From Bdellovibrio bacteriovorus HD100 (GTDB lineage: Bacteria > Bdellovibrionota > Bdellovibrionia > Bdellovibrionales > Bdellovibrionaceae), in assembly GCF_000196175.1 (NCBI RefSeq), contig NC_005363.1:2108001-2172000 (forward strand): DNA of 64,000 bases. The letters are read 5' to 3'. How positions within the stretch are numbered: position 1 is the stretch's first letter; each line of letters begins with the position of its first letter. Positions 18,642 to 29,769 of the stretch are shown piece by piece. A model generated the notes under the pieces. The model saw nothing but the letters and a program-made list of their open reading frames with translations, had not been told where the DNA came from and did no database searches. The position numbers were made by a program, and so were the translations under genes.

Positions 18642-19856
18642 ATGAAGTGGCAATGGGGTTTGATCACCCTGTTCTTCAGTCTTAGTGCGACTGCGCAAAA
18701 TCTGACCAGCCTGCAACAGCAACTGGCCAGCAACAATCCGGAATTGCGCGCAAGCATTGCTCGCCAACAGGCCGGCCAAAGTCAGGTCAAGGCCCAGTGG
18801 AGCCCTTTCCTGCCCGAGCTTTCCGCTTCTGCGGGATACGGCAAAGAGAATACTTTGCACGACAAGGACGATGGATACGTTGGCTACCTAAGCGGCCAGT
18901 GGAACATCTATCGCGGCGGTCAGGACTGGAAACAGAAAAGCATCGCCACACAAGAAAGCCTCATCGCGGATCTCGATCTCGAGATCACATCCCGCCGTTT
19001 GCACCGCGAACTGGGGGAGGCCTACTACGAGGCCCTGCTGAACACGCATTTCATTTCAGTCGACTCAGAAAAGCTGCAATTCCTGCACAACTTGCGCGCC
19101 ATGGCTCAGAAAAAAATCAATGCCGGCCTGACTTCCAATGTGGATGCCATAGAGCTGGATCTGGAAGAAAGCACCCTGTCAGCTGAGATCGAGACCCATA
19201 AGACCGATCTATTGGTCTCCAAAGACAAAATCAAAATCCTGATCAACAGCGACAGCGCGGTTCAACTGACTGCGCAAGAGTCCTTCCCACGCGTCAGTGA
19301 GGCTGACTTTTCAAAATCAGAACTCACTCGCAATCCGACCCTGCGAAAGCAAGAGGCCCTGGAGCAAAGCTCGCAGCTTCGTCGCCAGCAAACTCAAAGC
19401 GAATACCTTCCCAGCATTGACATCAATGCCCAGTACGGCCGCCTGGTTCCTCAGTATGAAGACCCTTTGAAAGGGACCGAGTCCCGGGTTTCACTTCTGA
19501 TGACCTGGACTCTTTTCTCTGGGCTTGAAACACGCTTTAAAAGTGCCGCCGCCGCAGACATCGAAAAAGCCCAGGGCTTCGAAAAAGCCGGCACCCGCCT
19601 GCAACTGGAGACACAAGTTTCCAGCCTGCGCAACAAGGCCCGCGAACTTTTGCAACTGCGCACGTTACTGGAAAGACGCCAGACACTGACTCAGAAATAC
19701 TATGACCTGACGCTGTCTGAATACCGCCGTGGTGTTAAAAACTCTGCGGACCTTGCCAGCGCCACCAACAGCCTTTTTGACAACCGCACCCGCCTGCTGG
19801 AAGTCCAAAAAGAACTTGCGATCCTGAAACTGAAATTTGACGAACTGACCCTTTAA
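18642..19856 (+). CDS. TolC-family outer membrane efflux protein
   Basis: The 404-residue protein has a signal peptide (MKWQWGLITLFFSLSATAQ) and the two alpha-helical repeats typical of outer membrane efflux proteins. Conserved pieces include LASNNPELRA near the mature start, YGKENTL, GLTSNVDAIELDLEES, the second NPTLRKQEALEQSS and YRRGVKNSADLASA at the end. It forms the trimeric outer-membrane channel of a tripartite pump. The gene is preceded by AAAGGAG and sits 10-11 bp from genes on both sides, so it belongs to the RND operon. The adaptor that normally bridges it to the permease is not encoded here. Confidence 0.9.
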   Translation: MKWQWGLITLFFSLSATAQNLTSLQQQLASNNPELRASIARQQAGQSQVKAQWSPFLPELSASAGYGKENTLHDKDDGYVGYLSGQWNIYRGGQDWKQKSIATQESLIADLDLEITSRRLHRELGEAYYEALLNTHFISVDSEKLQFLHNLRAMAQKKINAGLTSNVDAIELDLEESTLSAEIETHKTDLLVSKDKIKILINSDSAVQLTAQESFPRVSEADFSKSELTRNPTLRKQEALEQSSQLRRQQTQSEYLPSIDINAQYGRLVPQYEDPLKGTESRVSLLMTWTLFSGLETRFKSAAAADIEKAQGFEKAGTRLQLETQVSSLRNKARELLQLRTLLERRQTLTQKYYDLTLSEYRRGVKNSADLASATNSLFDNRTRLLEVQKELAILKLKFDELTL

Positions 19857-19866
19857 GGAGAACACC

Positions 19867-20295
19867 ATGAAATTGCTAGCAACTCTTATTCTACTTCCCG
19901 CACTGTCCTGGGCCCATGGCGAAGACAAACCGGGCCCTCACGGCGGTCACATTCAAATGCCCGGCGCCTTTCACACTGAAATCACCGTGGACAAAGACCA
20001 AAGCGTGCACGTTTATCTGCTGGATATGAACTTTGCAAATCCGACCATCAAAGATTCCTCTGTGGCTGTGACCGCAAAGAATAAAAAGTCCGAAATAAAA
20101 TACACCTGCTCCGTGATGGGCAATGACCACTATCACTGCATCCCGAATGGAAAAGTCCCGGCCAAAACGAATTTGATTGTTCAAGCAACAAGAGAAAAAG
20201 CCGTAGGCAACGAAGCCGTTTACAAACTGCCTCTACCAGCCTTCAAAGAATCGAAAAAGGAATCCAAAAAAGAAGACCACTCCCACCACCACTAA
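19867..20295 (+). CDS. His-rich periplasmic protein, last gene of the metal-efflux operon
   Basis: The 142-residue protein has a signal peptide ending in LSWA, then HGEDKPGPHGGHIQMPGAFHTEI. The HGG motif followed by a beta-rich domain resembles the 132-residue protein encoded upstream in the same operon, so the two look like divergent members of one family. The C-terminus is a Lys/Glu segment ending in HSHHH, and two cysteines occur in TCSVMGNDHYHC. It is a likely metal-binding or chaperone protein. Function is inferred from composition and context. Confidence 0.75.
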   Translation: MKLLATLILLPALSWAHGEDKPGPHGGHIQMPGAFHTEITVDKDQSVHVYLLDMNFANPTIKDSSVAVTAKNKKSEIKYTCSVMGNDHYHCIPNGKVPAKTNLIVQATREKAVGNEAVYKLPLPAFKESKKESKKEDHSHHH

Positions 20296-20311
20296 GCAAA
20301 AACGTGCTGGG

Positions 20312-20383
20312 CCTAGGCGGCTCAAAAAGACCCAGATGCAAGGCGGAGGCGAAGTCAGATGGGCCTTTTTCAGCCGCCTAAGG
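20312..20383. terminator. Convergent-gene terminator containing a repeated motif
   Basis: AGGCGGCT (20315-20322) pairs with AGCCGCCT (20372-20379), and AAAAAG and CTTTTT blocks pair inside. It separates the metal operon from the DUF366 gene, whose stop codon lies in the right arm. The loop contains GATGCAAGGCGGAGG (20335-20349) and GGGCCTTTTTCA (20361-20372), both repeated exactly at 26465-26559. Confidence 0.65.
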
Positions 20384-20947
20384 GACGGGGCGGACTTTTT
20401 GGGTGGCTATGGTAATGGATTCGAATTCGCGACGGAACAGGGACATCAGGTCTTCAGCCACGCGCACTGGATCCAATTGCAGATCCTGCAAAGACAGGGT
20501 TTCAACCGGAGTGCCCTTGTTGGTGACGTTCATCGCGAAGTGAACCATCACGGACACTGGCGAACGAGTCGCAATGCTGATGCTAAGTTTTTTGGTATCC
20601 AGATAGATATCATCGCCGTCACGGCGAACTGATTTGCCGGTCAGAAGACCCTTCCCGTGAGTCTGCACATAGTCTTTCGCAATCGAAGCAAACAGGCGCT
20701 GCAAAGCCACGCCTGAAAATAAATCCCTGTCAAAGACCTCGATAATAAAATGAAGCATTTCATCGGACTGGATCACCGCTTTTTCAAGCAGATCCTCACC
20801 ATCCACCATGTGATCAAATGGGATAGAACAAGCCCCCACCCACGACACAATGGAGGGCCCCAGAATTCCATGATCCAGATACGCAAACAAAGAACGTAGC
20901 TGGGAACCGTCATAGGCAAATTTCTTTTCAATAAATGAAGTTTCCAT
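20378..20947 (-). CDS. DUF366 family protein
   Basis: I choose ATG 20947 because AAGGAG is 8 bp upstream. The GTG at 20953 would leave only two bases of spacing. The 189-residue product resembles the conserved cytoplasmic DUF366 family (COG2029), with DHGILGPSIVSWVGAC, FDHMVDGEDL and a C-terminal DLMSLFRREFESITIATQKVRP. No biochemical role is known to me. It directly follows queC, which hints at a link to deazapurine or queuosine metabolism. Its recognition is moderately sure. Confidence 0.75.
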   Translation of the reverse strand: METSFIEKKFAYDGSQLRSLFAYLDHGILGPSIVSWVGACSIPFDHMVDGEDLLEKAVIQSDEMLHFIIEVFDRDLFSGVALQRLFASIAKDYVQTHGKGLLTGKSVRRDGDDIYLDTKKLSISIATRSPVSVMVHFAMNVTNKGTPVETLSLQDLQLDPVRVAEDLMSLFRREFESITIATQKVRPVP

Positions 20948-20952
20948 CCGCA

Positions 20953-21648
20953 CTACTCCTTAAAAAGATGTTTCACATCAATGTTGGCTGAAGCAAAAGC
21001 CCGTTTGGAACGAAGACAGGATTCACACTGCCCGCACCACTTGTCACCCGAGAAGTAACAAGGCCAGATCAGCTCCCAGGGAACTTTCAGGCCCTGCCCC
21101 AGGCGAACGATATCCGGCTTTTTCAAGTGAGCCGTATAACAGCCCACCGTCACGTGATTGGACGTGGAATACCACAGGGACTTAGTCGCTTGTTCCAAAA
21201 ATTCACGGGAATTGTCCGGGAAGGTGGCAGCCTCTTCGGCATTAAATCCCGGGATCACGGCATCGGCACCCAATGCTTCGGCGTAAGCCGCTGCGATATT
21301 CAAAAAAATCCCATTGCGATTGGGAACCCAGACCGACTTGGCCGTCTCTTCAGATTTTTGCTGATTGTCGATTTCAACGGCAGATCCCGTGGGAACGGCC
21401 TGATCCTCGACCAGCAAAGAAGACTTGTTAAAATCCTTGAACCACGGAAGCTCGACAACTTTATGCGGAATCCCCAGATGCTTGGCGATGTTCGCCGAAG
21501 CTTCCAGTTCTTTCTTGGCGGCGCGCTGACCGTAATTGAAAGTCAAAGCCAGAACAATTTCATGATGGTGTTTGATAGCCTCGTAAGCGTTCACCGTCGA
21601 GTCCAAACCCGCCGACAAAAGCACTACGACCTTTTTGTTTTTTTTCAT
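20953..21648 (-). CDS. queC: 7-cyano-7-deazaguanine synthase
   Basis: The 231-residue enzyme converts 7-carboxy-7-deazaguanine to preQ0 using ATP and ammonia, on the path to queuosine. The PP-loop is LSAGLDSTVNA near the N-terminus. The C-terminal zinc site is CYFSGDKWCGQCESCLRSK with four cysteines. ATG 21648 is chosen because it overlaps the recJ stop as ATGA and begins just before the conserved strand MKKNKKVVVLLSAG. The longer in-frame start would lie inside recJ. Downstream DUF366 may be co-translated. tgt and queA lie 5-7 kb upstream in the same direction. Confidence 0.94.
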   Translation of the reverse strand: MKKNKKVVVLLSAGLDSTVNAYEAIKHHHEIVLALTFNYGQRAAKKELEASANIAKHLGIPHKVVELPWFKDFNKSSLLVEDQAVPTGSAVEIDNQQKSEETAKSVWVPNRNGIFLNIAAAYAEALGADAVIPGFNAEEAATFPDNSREFLEQATKSLWYSTSNHVTVGCYTAHLKKPDIVRLGQGLKVPWELIWPCYFSGDKWCGQCESCLRSKRAFASANIDVKHLFKE

Positions 21649-23372
21649 GTGGCTGCCTTTAAATCCCGAATAAGAATCTGAACTGTCTTTTGCCCGGCAA
21701 AATAGTTCCACTGCAGTTCACCCAGAACATGGTAGAACCCTGGCACATTCGTCAAGGTATCCAGCTGGCGCGGTGTCGGCGTGAACAACAAAGCTTCCGC
21801 GGAAGCCCCGCCATCGGCATCAGCAATCTTCAATCGAAGATGACCGCCCTTCAGCTCGCGCTTGGACAAAACCTGAACATTGGTAAAATGAATCAAAGGA
21901 ATCGAGAACCCCGCCCCGAACGGACCGACGAAATCATACCACTTCATCAGAGCTTCGCTGACTTCGGAAAGCCCGGCTTCAACATCATAGAAGATTTCAA
22001 GCGGTTTTGGCTTTTCGCGCAAATCCGAGAAATGATCCGCTAGTTTCCCCACGAAAGTGGAAACCTTGGTTTCAGCAATTTCAAAACCCGCCGCGGCCGA
22101 GTGACCTCCGAAACGACTGAGCAATTCCTGCGCCGAAGACATCGCTTCCACCAGGCAGGCTTCCTGACCTTGTGGCAAACGGGCACTGCCCACGATCATG
22201 CCATCATCACCCACCGCACCCACAAAGGCCGGTTTGTTATAGACTTGGGTCAGCTTGGTCGCGATCAATCCAAGAACGCCTCGATGGAAATTTCTGGAAG
22301 CCACAAAGACGAAATCCTGATGAGGCCAGCCTTGAAGTAATTGTTGAGCTTCAGCTTCCGCATCCCCCTGCAACTGCACGCGGGTGGAATTATTCTTCAT
22401 CACTTGTCGAACCATATCGCGGGCTTGGCTTGGATCATCCAACAGGAATATATCAATCGGAAGAATGCCGGATTCCATGCGCGAAAGCGCATTCAGTTTT
22501 GGAGCAAAACGAATTGCCACATCCTGACTGGTCAATGGGCGTCCGGTCAGATCCAATTCTTCAAGCAATGCTCGAAGTCCGGCGCGCTTGGTTTCAGCCA
22601 GCTTCACCAGGCCGTGTTTTACCAGCACGCGGTTGTCATCCACCAGCGGAACCATGTCTGTCAGAGTGCCAATGGTAAAGTAATCTAGTACCTCTTTTAA
22701 ATCCCAATTGTTTTTAGGCAGTTGTGGATGATCGTGGAAGTGACGTTTCAATCCACGCAAAAGATAGAAGGCAACACCGGCACCACAAAGATAACCCAAT
22801 CCCGACGGACAATCGCCTTGATTGGGATTCACCACCACAAAGGCAGAAGGAATGGTATCGGCAGGCAAATGGTGGTCGGTCAGAATAACATCCACACCCA
22901 GTTCATTGGCTTTATCAATCGCCGCGTGCGCGGTGATACCAACGTCTACAGTGATGATCAGACTGACACCTTGCTTTTTCAGTTCTTCCACAGCATGGGC
23001 ATGGAAGCCGTAACCTTCAGCCAGACGTTTGGGCTGATAGTGCAAAACATCGGGGAAACCCAAGGCCAGCATGCCGGTTTTCAGCAACGCCAGACCGGAA
23101 GTTCCATCCAGATCGAAGTCAGCATAGATGCAGATTTTTTCTTTATTCAGGTACGCCTGACCCAGGCGCTCAAGAGCTTGAGACATCCCCTTAAGTACAA
23201 GAGGATCTTTCAAATCAGCGAGCTTCGGGAAAAGAAGCTTCTCAACATGGGAAGCTTCGGCAAAACCGCGGGCTGCAAGAACCTTCGTGATGAGCTTCGG
23301 CCATTGCCCCTCGACATTCGAGGGGATGACTGGCTCATTTTCAGATTCCCGCAGCGTCCACAAAGGATTCAT
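21645..23372 (-). CDS. recJ: Single-stranded-DNA-specific exonuclease RecJ
   Basis: The 575-residue protein has the DHH phosphoesterase core: ADFDLDGTSGLALL (a variant of the DxDxDG motif), TVDVGI, and LTDHHLP. The DHHA1 region carries GGHSAAAGFEI and the C-terminal OB-fold region follows. RecJ degrades ssDNA 5' to 3' in recombination and mismatch repair. The length fits the family. It starts about 10 bp after the secF stop and couples to queC by a 4-bp overlap. Confidence 0.94.
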   Translation of the reverse strand: MNPLWTLRESENEPVIPSNVEGQWPKLITKVLAARGFAEASHVEKLLFPKLADLKDPLVLKGMSQALERLGQAYLNKEKICIYADFDLDGTSGLALLKTGMLALGFPDVLHYQPKRLAEGYGFHAHAVEELKKQGVSLIITVDVGITAHAAIDKANELGVDVILTDHHLPADTIPSAFVVVNPNQGDCPSGLGYLCGAGVAFYLLRGLKRHFHDHPQLPKNNWDLKEVLDYFTIGTLTDMVPLVDDNRVLVKHGLVKLAETKRAGLRALLEELDLTGRPLTSQDVAIRFAPKLNALSRMESGILPIDIFLLDDPSQARDMVRQVMKNNSTRVQLQGDAEAEAQQLLQGWPHQDFVFVASRNFHRGVLGLIATKLTQVYNKPAFVGAVGDDGMIVGSARLPQGQEACLVEAMSSAQELLSRFGGHSAAAGFEIAETKVSTFVGKLADHFSDLREKPKPLEIFYDVEAGLSEVSEALMKWYDFVGPFGAGFSIPLIHFTNVQVLSKRELKGGHLRLKIADADGGASAEALLFTPTPRQLDTLTNVPGFYHVLGELQWNYFAGQKTVQILIRDLKAAT

Positions 23373-23381
23373 GAAAAACCC

Positions 23382-24320
23382 TTAAGCCGCTTTAGCTTTT
23401 TTGAACTGGAGCTTGTCCATCAAAAGTACGAAAGGAGCCGCTACGTAGATAGAAGAGTAAGTACCGAAGAAGATACCAACACAGATAGAGAACGCGATGT
23501 CTTCAACTGTGCCATCAGCAAAGATGTAAAGGCAAAGAGCAGATACGAAAGTGGTCCCGGACGTGATCAAAGTACGCACCAACATTTCGTTGATGGACTT
23601 GTTGATAACGAACTTAAAGCCCTTGTCGTGGTTACCAGTGTCAACCTCACGAATACGGTCAAATACGACGATGGTGTCATTCAGAGAGAAACCAATCAGT
23701 GTCATGATCGCAGCCAGGATGGACACATTCACTTCTTTACCAACAAGAACGAAGACCGCCAAAGTGATCACCGCATCGTGGAACAAGCAAAGCACTGCGC
23801 CCGGAGCGAACTTGTAGTCAAAACGAAGTGCCACGTAGATCAGGATCACCAGCAAGCAATAGAAGACTGCCAGCAAACCGTTACGCTTCAACTCTGCCCC
23901 CACTTGAGGACCCACAGTATCAATACGACGGATGTCCGGATTGGAAGCAACAAACTTTTCTGCAATGATACCACGAACCTTACCCAAGTCCGCATTCAGG
24001 ATTTCATTGGTTTCTTTGTCCGTTTTACCTTCACGGCCCTGGAAACGAATGATGAATTCGTTGCCTTCACCGAAAGATTGAACACCCACTTCACCCAAAT
24101 CCAAACCCGCGACAGAATCACGAACCTGATCAATGGTCACACCCTGGTCAAACTTCACCTGGATCTCAGTACCACCTTTAAAGTCGATACCGTAGCTGAT
24201 GCCGTGAACTGCAAGATAAATCAAAGAAGCAACAACCAGGACCAGGGACACGCCCCCGAAGAACCAGGCTTTACCGACGAAATCAAAACGTCCAAAGGAT
24301 TCTGTATTTTTATTAGACAT
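23382..24320 (-). CDS. secF: Protein translocase subunit SecF
   Basis: The 312-residue membrane protein has the SecF layout of six TMs with a large periplasmic loop after TM1. Recognisable parts are YGIDFKGGTEIQV after TM1, and TLIGFSLNDTIVVFDRIRE with SINEMLVRTLITSGTT in the C-terminal half. Together with SecD and YajC it uses the proton gradient to help pull exported proteins into the periplasm. It follows secD by 9 bp in a yajC-secD-secF operon. Confidence 0.96.
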   Translation of the reverse strand: MSNKNTESFGRFDFVGKAWFFGGVSLVLVVASLIYLAVHGISYGIDFKGGTEIQVKFDQGVTIDQVRDSVAGLDLGEVGVQSFGEGNEFIIRFQGREGKTDKETNEILNADLGKVRGIIAEKFVASNPDIRRIDTVGPQVGAELKRNGLLAVFYCLLVILIYVALRFDYKFAPGAVLCLFHDAVITLAVFVLVGKEVNVSILAAIMTLIGFSLNDTIVVFDRIREVDTGNHDKGFKFVINKSINEMLVRTLITSGTTFVSALCLYIFADGTVEDIAFSICVGIFFGTYSSIYVAAPFVLLMDKLQFKKAKAA

Positions 24321-24329
24321 ATATACCTA

Positions 24330-26024
24330 CTAAACCGACAACTTCTTAAGGTTGAACTTATTCACCAAAGTATCAACGATCACCTTGGACACAAACACGT
24401 TTGCGAACATGGACGTCACGATACCGATCAAAAGAGTGACCGCGAAACCACGCACCGGCCCTGTACCGAAGTACAACAGAACCACAGCGGTTGCCGCCGT
24501 CGTCACGTTGGCATCGATGATCGCAGACATCGCACGGTTGTAGCCTTCAGCCACAGCCACCTTGATTCCATGCCCCATTCGCAGTTCTTCCCGGATCCGC
24601 TCATTGATCAGAACGTTGGCATCAACTGCAAAGCCCACTGTCAATGCGATACCCGCAATACCTGGCAATGTCAGAGTCGCACCGAAAGTCGTCAACAAAG
24701 CAAAGATACCCAGGATATTCAGACCCAACGCCACGGAAGCCACAACACCCATGGATTTATAGTAAGCAATCATGAAGATAATGATGATCGCCGCACCAAC
24801 ATAAGAACCCAGTTTGGCTTTACCAATCGCATCGGCACCCAAAGTAGGCCCCACACGACGCTCTTCAAGTTGCTCCAAAGAAGCTGGCAACGCACCCGCA
24901 CGCAGGGAAGTGGAGATCATTTTCGCCTCTTCCATCATGCCGTTACGGTCACGTCCGCCACCCAAAGTGATCACCGCTGAACCACCCGCGATACGATCAC
25001 GGACACTTGGTGCAGATTTAACGATCTTATCCAAAACGATGGCCATTTGTTTGCCCACGTTATTGCCAGTCAGATCCGCGAACTTCTGAGCACCCGCAGA
25101 GTTGAATTGCAGGGACACTTGTGGAGAACCGTATTGGTCATAACCCACGAAAGCGTCATCCAAAGCGCCGCCCCCAAGGTCTGTGTCAGTTTTCAGAAGA
25201 TAAGGGATGGCACCCGCATCGATAGTCGTCGCATTCGGAGCTTTTTCAAAGTAAACAACCGTTTTTTCAGGAAGTTTGCCAGCCAAAGCCTCGTTCACGC
25301 GAGTCACATAATCTGAATACTTGGTGTTTTCCATGTTGAAATTGCCGGCTTTTTCAACTTCGGCAATCATCACCTGAAGTTCCTGAGGTGTCTTTTCATG
25401 GGACACGATCATGAAATCCAGTTTCGCAGTTGTGTTGATAAGCTGTTTCGCTTTTTCAGCGTCAGCCATACCCGGCAACTGGATCAGGATGCGGTTGGCA
25501 CCCTGCTGGGAAATCGAAGGCTCTGCCACACCGAATTCATCGATACGGTTACGGATGGTTTCGATGGACTGCTGAATAACACGATTTTTGTAGTCATTCA
25601 GGTAAGCATCGAAGTAACGAGCCGTCACAGATGTGTCTGTAGAGCTCACAACCTGCAAAACAGTTGAATATTTGTCGGAAATGAATTTCTCAACAGCAGC
25701 TTTACCAGCGGCATCAGCCACCACAACCTGAACCTCTCCGGATTCTGGCTTTTCGGACTTAACGTCAGCATAGGCCACGTTATCCTTGGTCATTTCCGCT
25801 TTAATGGTGCTGATCAGACGAGTGGTGCTTTCTTTAACCACCCCATCCACGTCCACACCCATAACAAGGTGCAAACCACCCTGAATGTCCAGACCATAAT
25901 TCAGCTTTTGCTTCGAAGGCCACCAGGACACTTCCGACAGATTTACCAAGTTAGGCAATACCCACACCAAAGATGCGGCAACGCCCAATACTGCTACAAA
26001 CGTTCTCCAGCGAAGACCTTCCAT
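24330..26024 (-). CDS. secD: Protein translocase subunit SecD
   Basis: The 564-residue product shows the SecD signatures LNYGLDIQGGLHLVMGVD after TM1, IRNRIDEFGVAEPSI and RILIQLPG in the periplasmic P1 domain, and GFAVDANVLINERIREEL in the TM4-5 region. It is slightly shorter than the E. coli protein. The start codon overlaps the yajC stop by one base (TAATG). Function is proton-driven assistance of Sec export. Confidence 0.96.
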   Translation of the reverse strand: MEGLRWRTFVAVLGVAASLVWVLPNLVNLSEVSWWPSKQKLNYGLDIQGGLHLVMGVDVDGVVKESTTRLISTIKAEMTKDNVAYADVKSEKPESGEVQVVVADAAGKAAVEKFISDKYSTVLQVVSSTDTSVTARYFDAYLNDYKNRVIQQSIETIRNRIDEFGVAEPSISQQGANRILIQLPGMADAEKAKQLINTTAKLDFMIVSHEKTPQELQVMIAEVEKAGNFNMENTKYSDYVTRVNEALAGKLPEKTVVYFEKAPNATTIDAGAIPYLLKTDTDLGGGALDDAFVGYDQYGSPQVSLQFNSAGAQKFADLTGNNVGKQMAIVLDKIVKSAPSVRDRIAGGSAVITLGGGRDRNGMMEEAKMISTSLRAGALPASLEQLEERRVGPTLGADAIGKAKLGSYVGAAIIIIFMIAYYKSMGVVASVALGLNILGIFALLTTFGATLTLPGIAGIALTVGFAVDANVLINERIREELRMGHGIKVAVAEGYNRAMSAIIDANVTTAATAVVLLYFGTGPVRGFAVTLLIGIVTSMFANVFVSKVIVDTLVNKFNLKKLSV

Positions 26025-26365
26025 TATTTCTTTTCCTCTTGAGTTGCTGCTTTCTGAGATGTTGCGATCTGGCTGCGAAGCATTTTCACCTTAACACCGT
26101 CTGCGATCTCCAAAGTCACAAACTGTTCAGTGATGCCTTCTACACGGCCCAGGATGCCGGAGGAAGTGACAACTTCGTCACCTCTTTTGATTTCAGTCAG
26201 GAACTTCTGGTGTTCTTTCTGACGCTTGGACTGAGGGCGAATGATAAGGAAATAGAAGATGACGAAGATAAAGATGAACGGCACAAACATTTCGAAAGCC
26301 GATGGCTGGCCGCCAGGAGCTGCTGATTGTGCATGAGCTGTGGATACAAGAAGTCCGTATAACAT
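26024..26365 (-). CDS. yajC: Preprotein translocase subunit YajC
   Basis: A 113-residue protein with one TM (MFVPFIFIFVIFYFLIIRPQSKRQKEHQKFL), the hallmark of YajC, followed by a small basic domain with GDEVVTSSGILGRV. I choose ATG 26365 because GGAGG lies 5 bp upstream. The upstream ATG 26377 would overlap that ribosome binding site. It is the first gene of the yajC-secD-secF set. Confidence 0.94.
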   Translation of the reverse strand: MLYGLLVSTAHAQSAAPGGQPSAFEMFVPFIFIFVIFYFLIIRPQSKRQKEHQKFLTEIKRGDEVVTSSGILGRVEGITEQFVTLEIADGVKVKMLRSQIATSQKAATQEEKK

Positions 26366-26453
26366 TGATTCCTCCATAAACTGACAATTCTAACTGACGT
26401 TAAAATTCAGCATTATTCTTGGGAAGAATCAATACTTTAGTAGAAAGTCGATC

Positions 26454-26559
26454 AAAAAGGTTCGGATGCAAGGCGGAGGGCCTTCCCGCAGCGCAGGCGT
26501 GCTCTCTGCACGCCGGAGTGAGGACAAGGCCCGACAACGCAGCAGGCGGGCCTTTTTCA
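26454..26559. repeat. GC-rich inverted-repeat element between tgt and yajC
   Basis: The element has nested complementary pairs. AAAAAGG near 26455 pairs with CCTTTTT at 26551-26557, GGGCCTT (26478-26484) with AAGGCCC (26526-26532), and GGCGTGC (26496-26502) with GCACGCC (26508-26514). It also carries GATGCAAGGCGGAGG and GGGCCTTTTTCA, identical to a copy at 20335-20372. It probably terminates the tgt transcript and belongs to a dispersed intergenic repeat family. Confidence 0.6.
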
Positions 26560-26565
26560 TCGGCT

Positions 26566-28765
<2,200 letters not shown>

Positions 28766-28848
28766 AGGTGGGCTTTGATACCATAAAACGCCATGGCGCG
28801 GCAGTTTTTTGTGGCCCGGCCCTATGGAAAGGGTTTAAAACAACAACC

Positions 28849-29697
28849 ATGACTTTAGGACCCCTGTTACTTTTACTCTCTGCCCTGCTCCATGCAGCCT
28901 GGAATGGCCTGGCCAAAGCCTCTAAAGACAAGGAAAGCTTCCTTTTTCTGACCATTTTACTGAGTGGTTTGCTGACAGCGGCCAGCCTGCCAATCAGCGG
29001 GACGGGGTTCATTTTTCCAGACAACCGCGCCTTTGCCATCGCTGTTCTTTCAGGCGTTTTTGAGGGGTTCTATTTCCTGACGTTGTCCAAAGCATTGCGA
29101 GCTTCAAGCCTTGGGAAATCCTACGCCATCATGCGCGGAGGCGCCATGGTGCTGGTGTGGATGTATTCCACCGTACTTTTGGGGGAACGGGCCCACGGAC
29201 TGCAGTTCCTGGGAGCTGTTTTTGTGCTTTTGGGAATTCTGGCCATGAATTTTCAGGATCTGCTGAAAGGAAAACGGCAGAATCTGAAAAACGATATCTG
29301 GGCCTATATCAGCGCAATCTTTATCGCTGGATATCATCTGGCCTATCATGAGGCCCTGACCGAGAACACCGATCCAAAACCTCTCTTTTTGGTGGCAATG
29401 ATCGTATCACTGCCATTTCTGCTTTACGGAATCCGCAGTGCTCCTTGGCAGCGCTTAAAAGCCACCATGACTTCACACCCGGCCCGGGTTCTTTTGTGCG
29501 GCAGTTTCGCGACGGCTTCGTTTTTAATTTTCCTTTACGGCCTCAAAGTTTCCGCACCGGGGTTTGCGATTTCGCTGCGCAACTCCTCGATCTTTTTTGC
29601 GGTTCTCTTTTCGGTATTCTTAAAAGAGTCCCTCACCCGAACCCAAATCCTGGGGGCGACCACCATCGGACTTGGCGCTTTGCTGCTAAGCCTTTAA
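28849..29697 (+). CDS. EamA/DMT-family transporter
   Basis: From ATG 28849 the protein has 282 residues and begins in the first membrane helix (MTLGPLLLLLSALLHAAWNG). An earlier in-frame start adds 27 non-hydrophobic residues overlapping the queA upstream region. About ten hydrophobic segments in two EamA repeats are visible, with ALLHAAWNGLAK in the first and a matching repeat ending LGATTIGLGALLL. The transported metabolite cannot be predicted. There is no good ribosome binding site at either start. Confidence 0.83.
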   Translation: MTLGPLLLLLSALLHAAWNGLAKASKDKESFLFLTILLSGLLTAASLPISGTGFIFPDNRAFAIAVLSGVFEGFYFLTLSKALRASSLGKSYAIMRGGAMVLVWMYSTVLLGERAHGLQFLGAVFVLLGILAMNFQDLLKGKRQNLKNDIWAYISAIFIAGYHLAYHEALTENTDPKPLFLVAMIVSLPFLLYGIRSAPWQRLKATMTSHPARVLLCGSFATASFLIFLYGLKVSAPGFAISLRNSSIFFAVLFSVFLKESLTRTQILGATTIGLGALLLSL

Positions 29698-29769
29698 AAA
29701 AATCTGGACTGTTTGCGGAGTTCAGCGTCTCCTATCATTGTTATTTCACAACAAAAAGGAATGCTTCAA

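Noticed and set aside
22722-24980. 752-codon open frame on the plus strand
   Set aside because: It lies antisense to recJ, secF and part of secD, which have clear family motifs. The translation is Gln/His/Arg-rich and shows no domain. It is a composition shadow.
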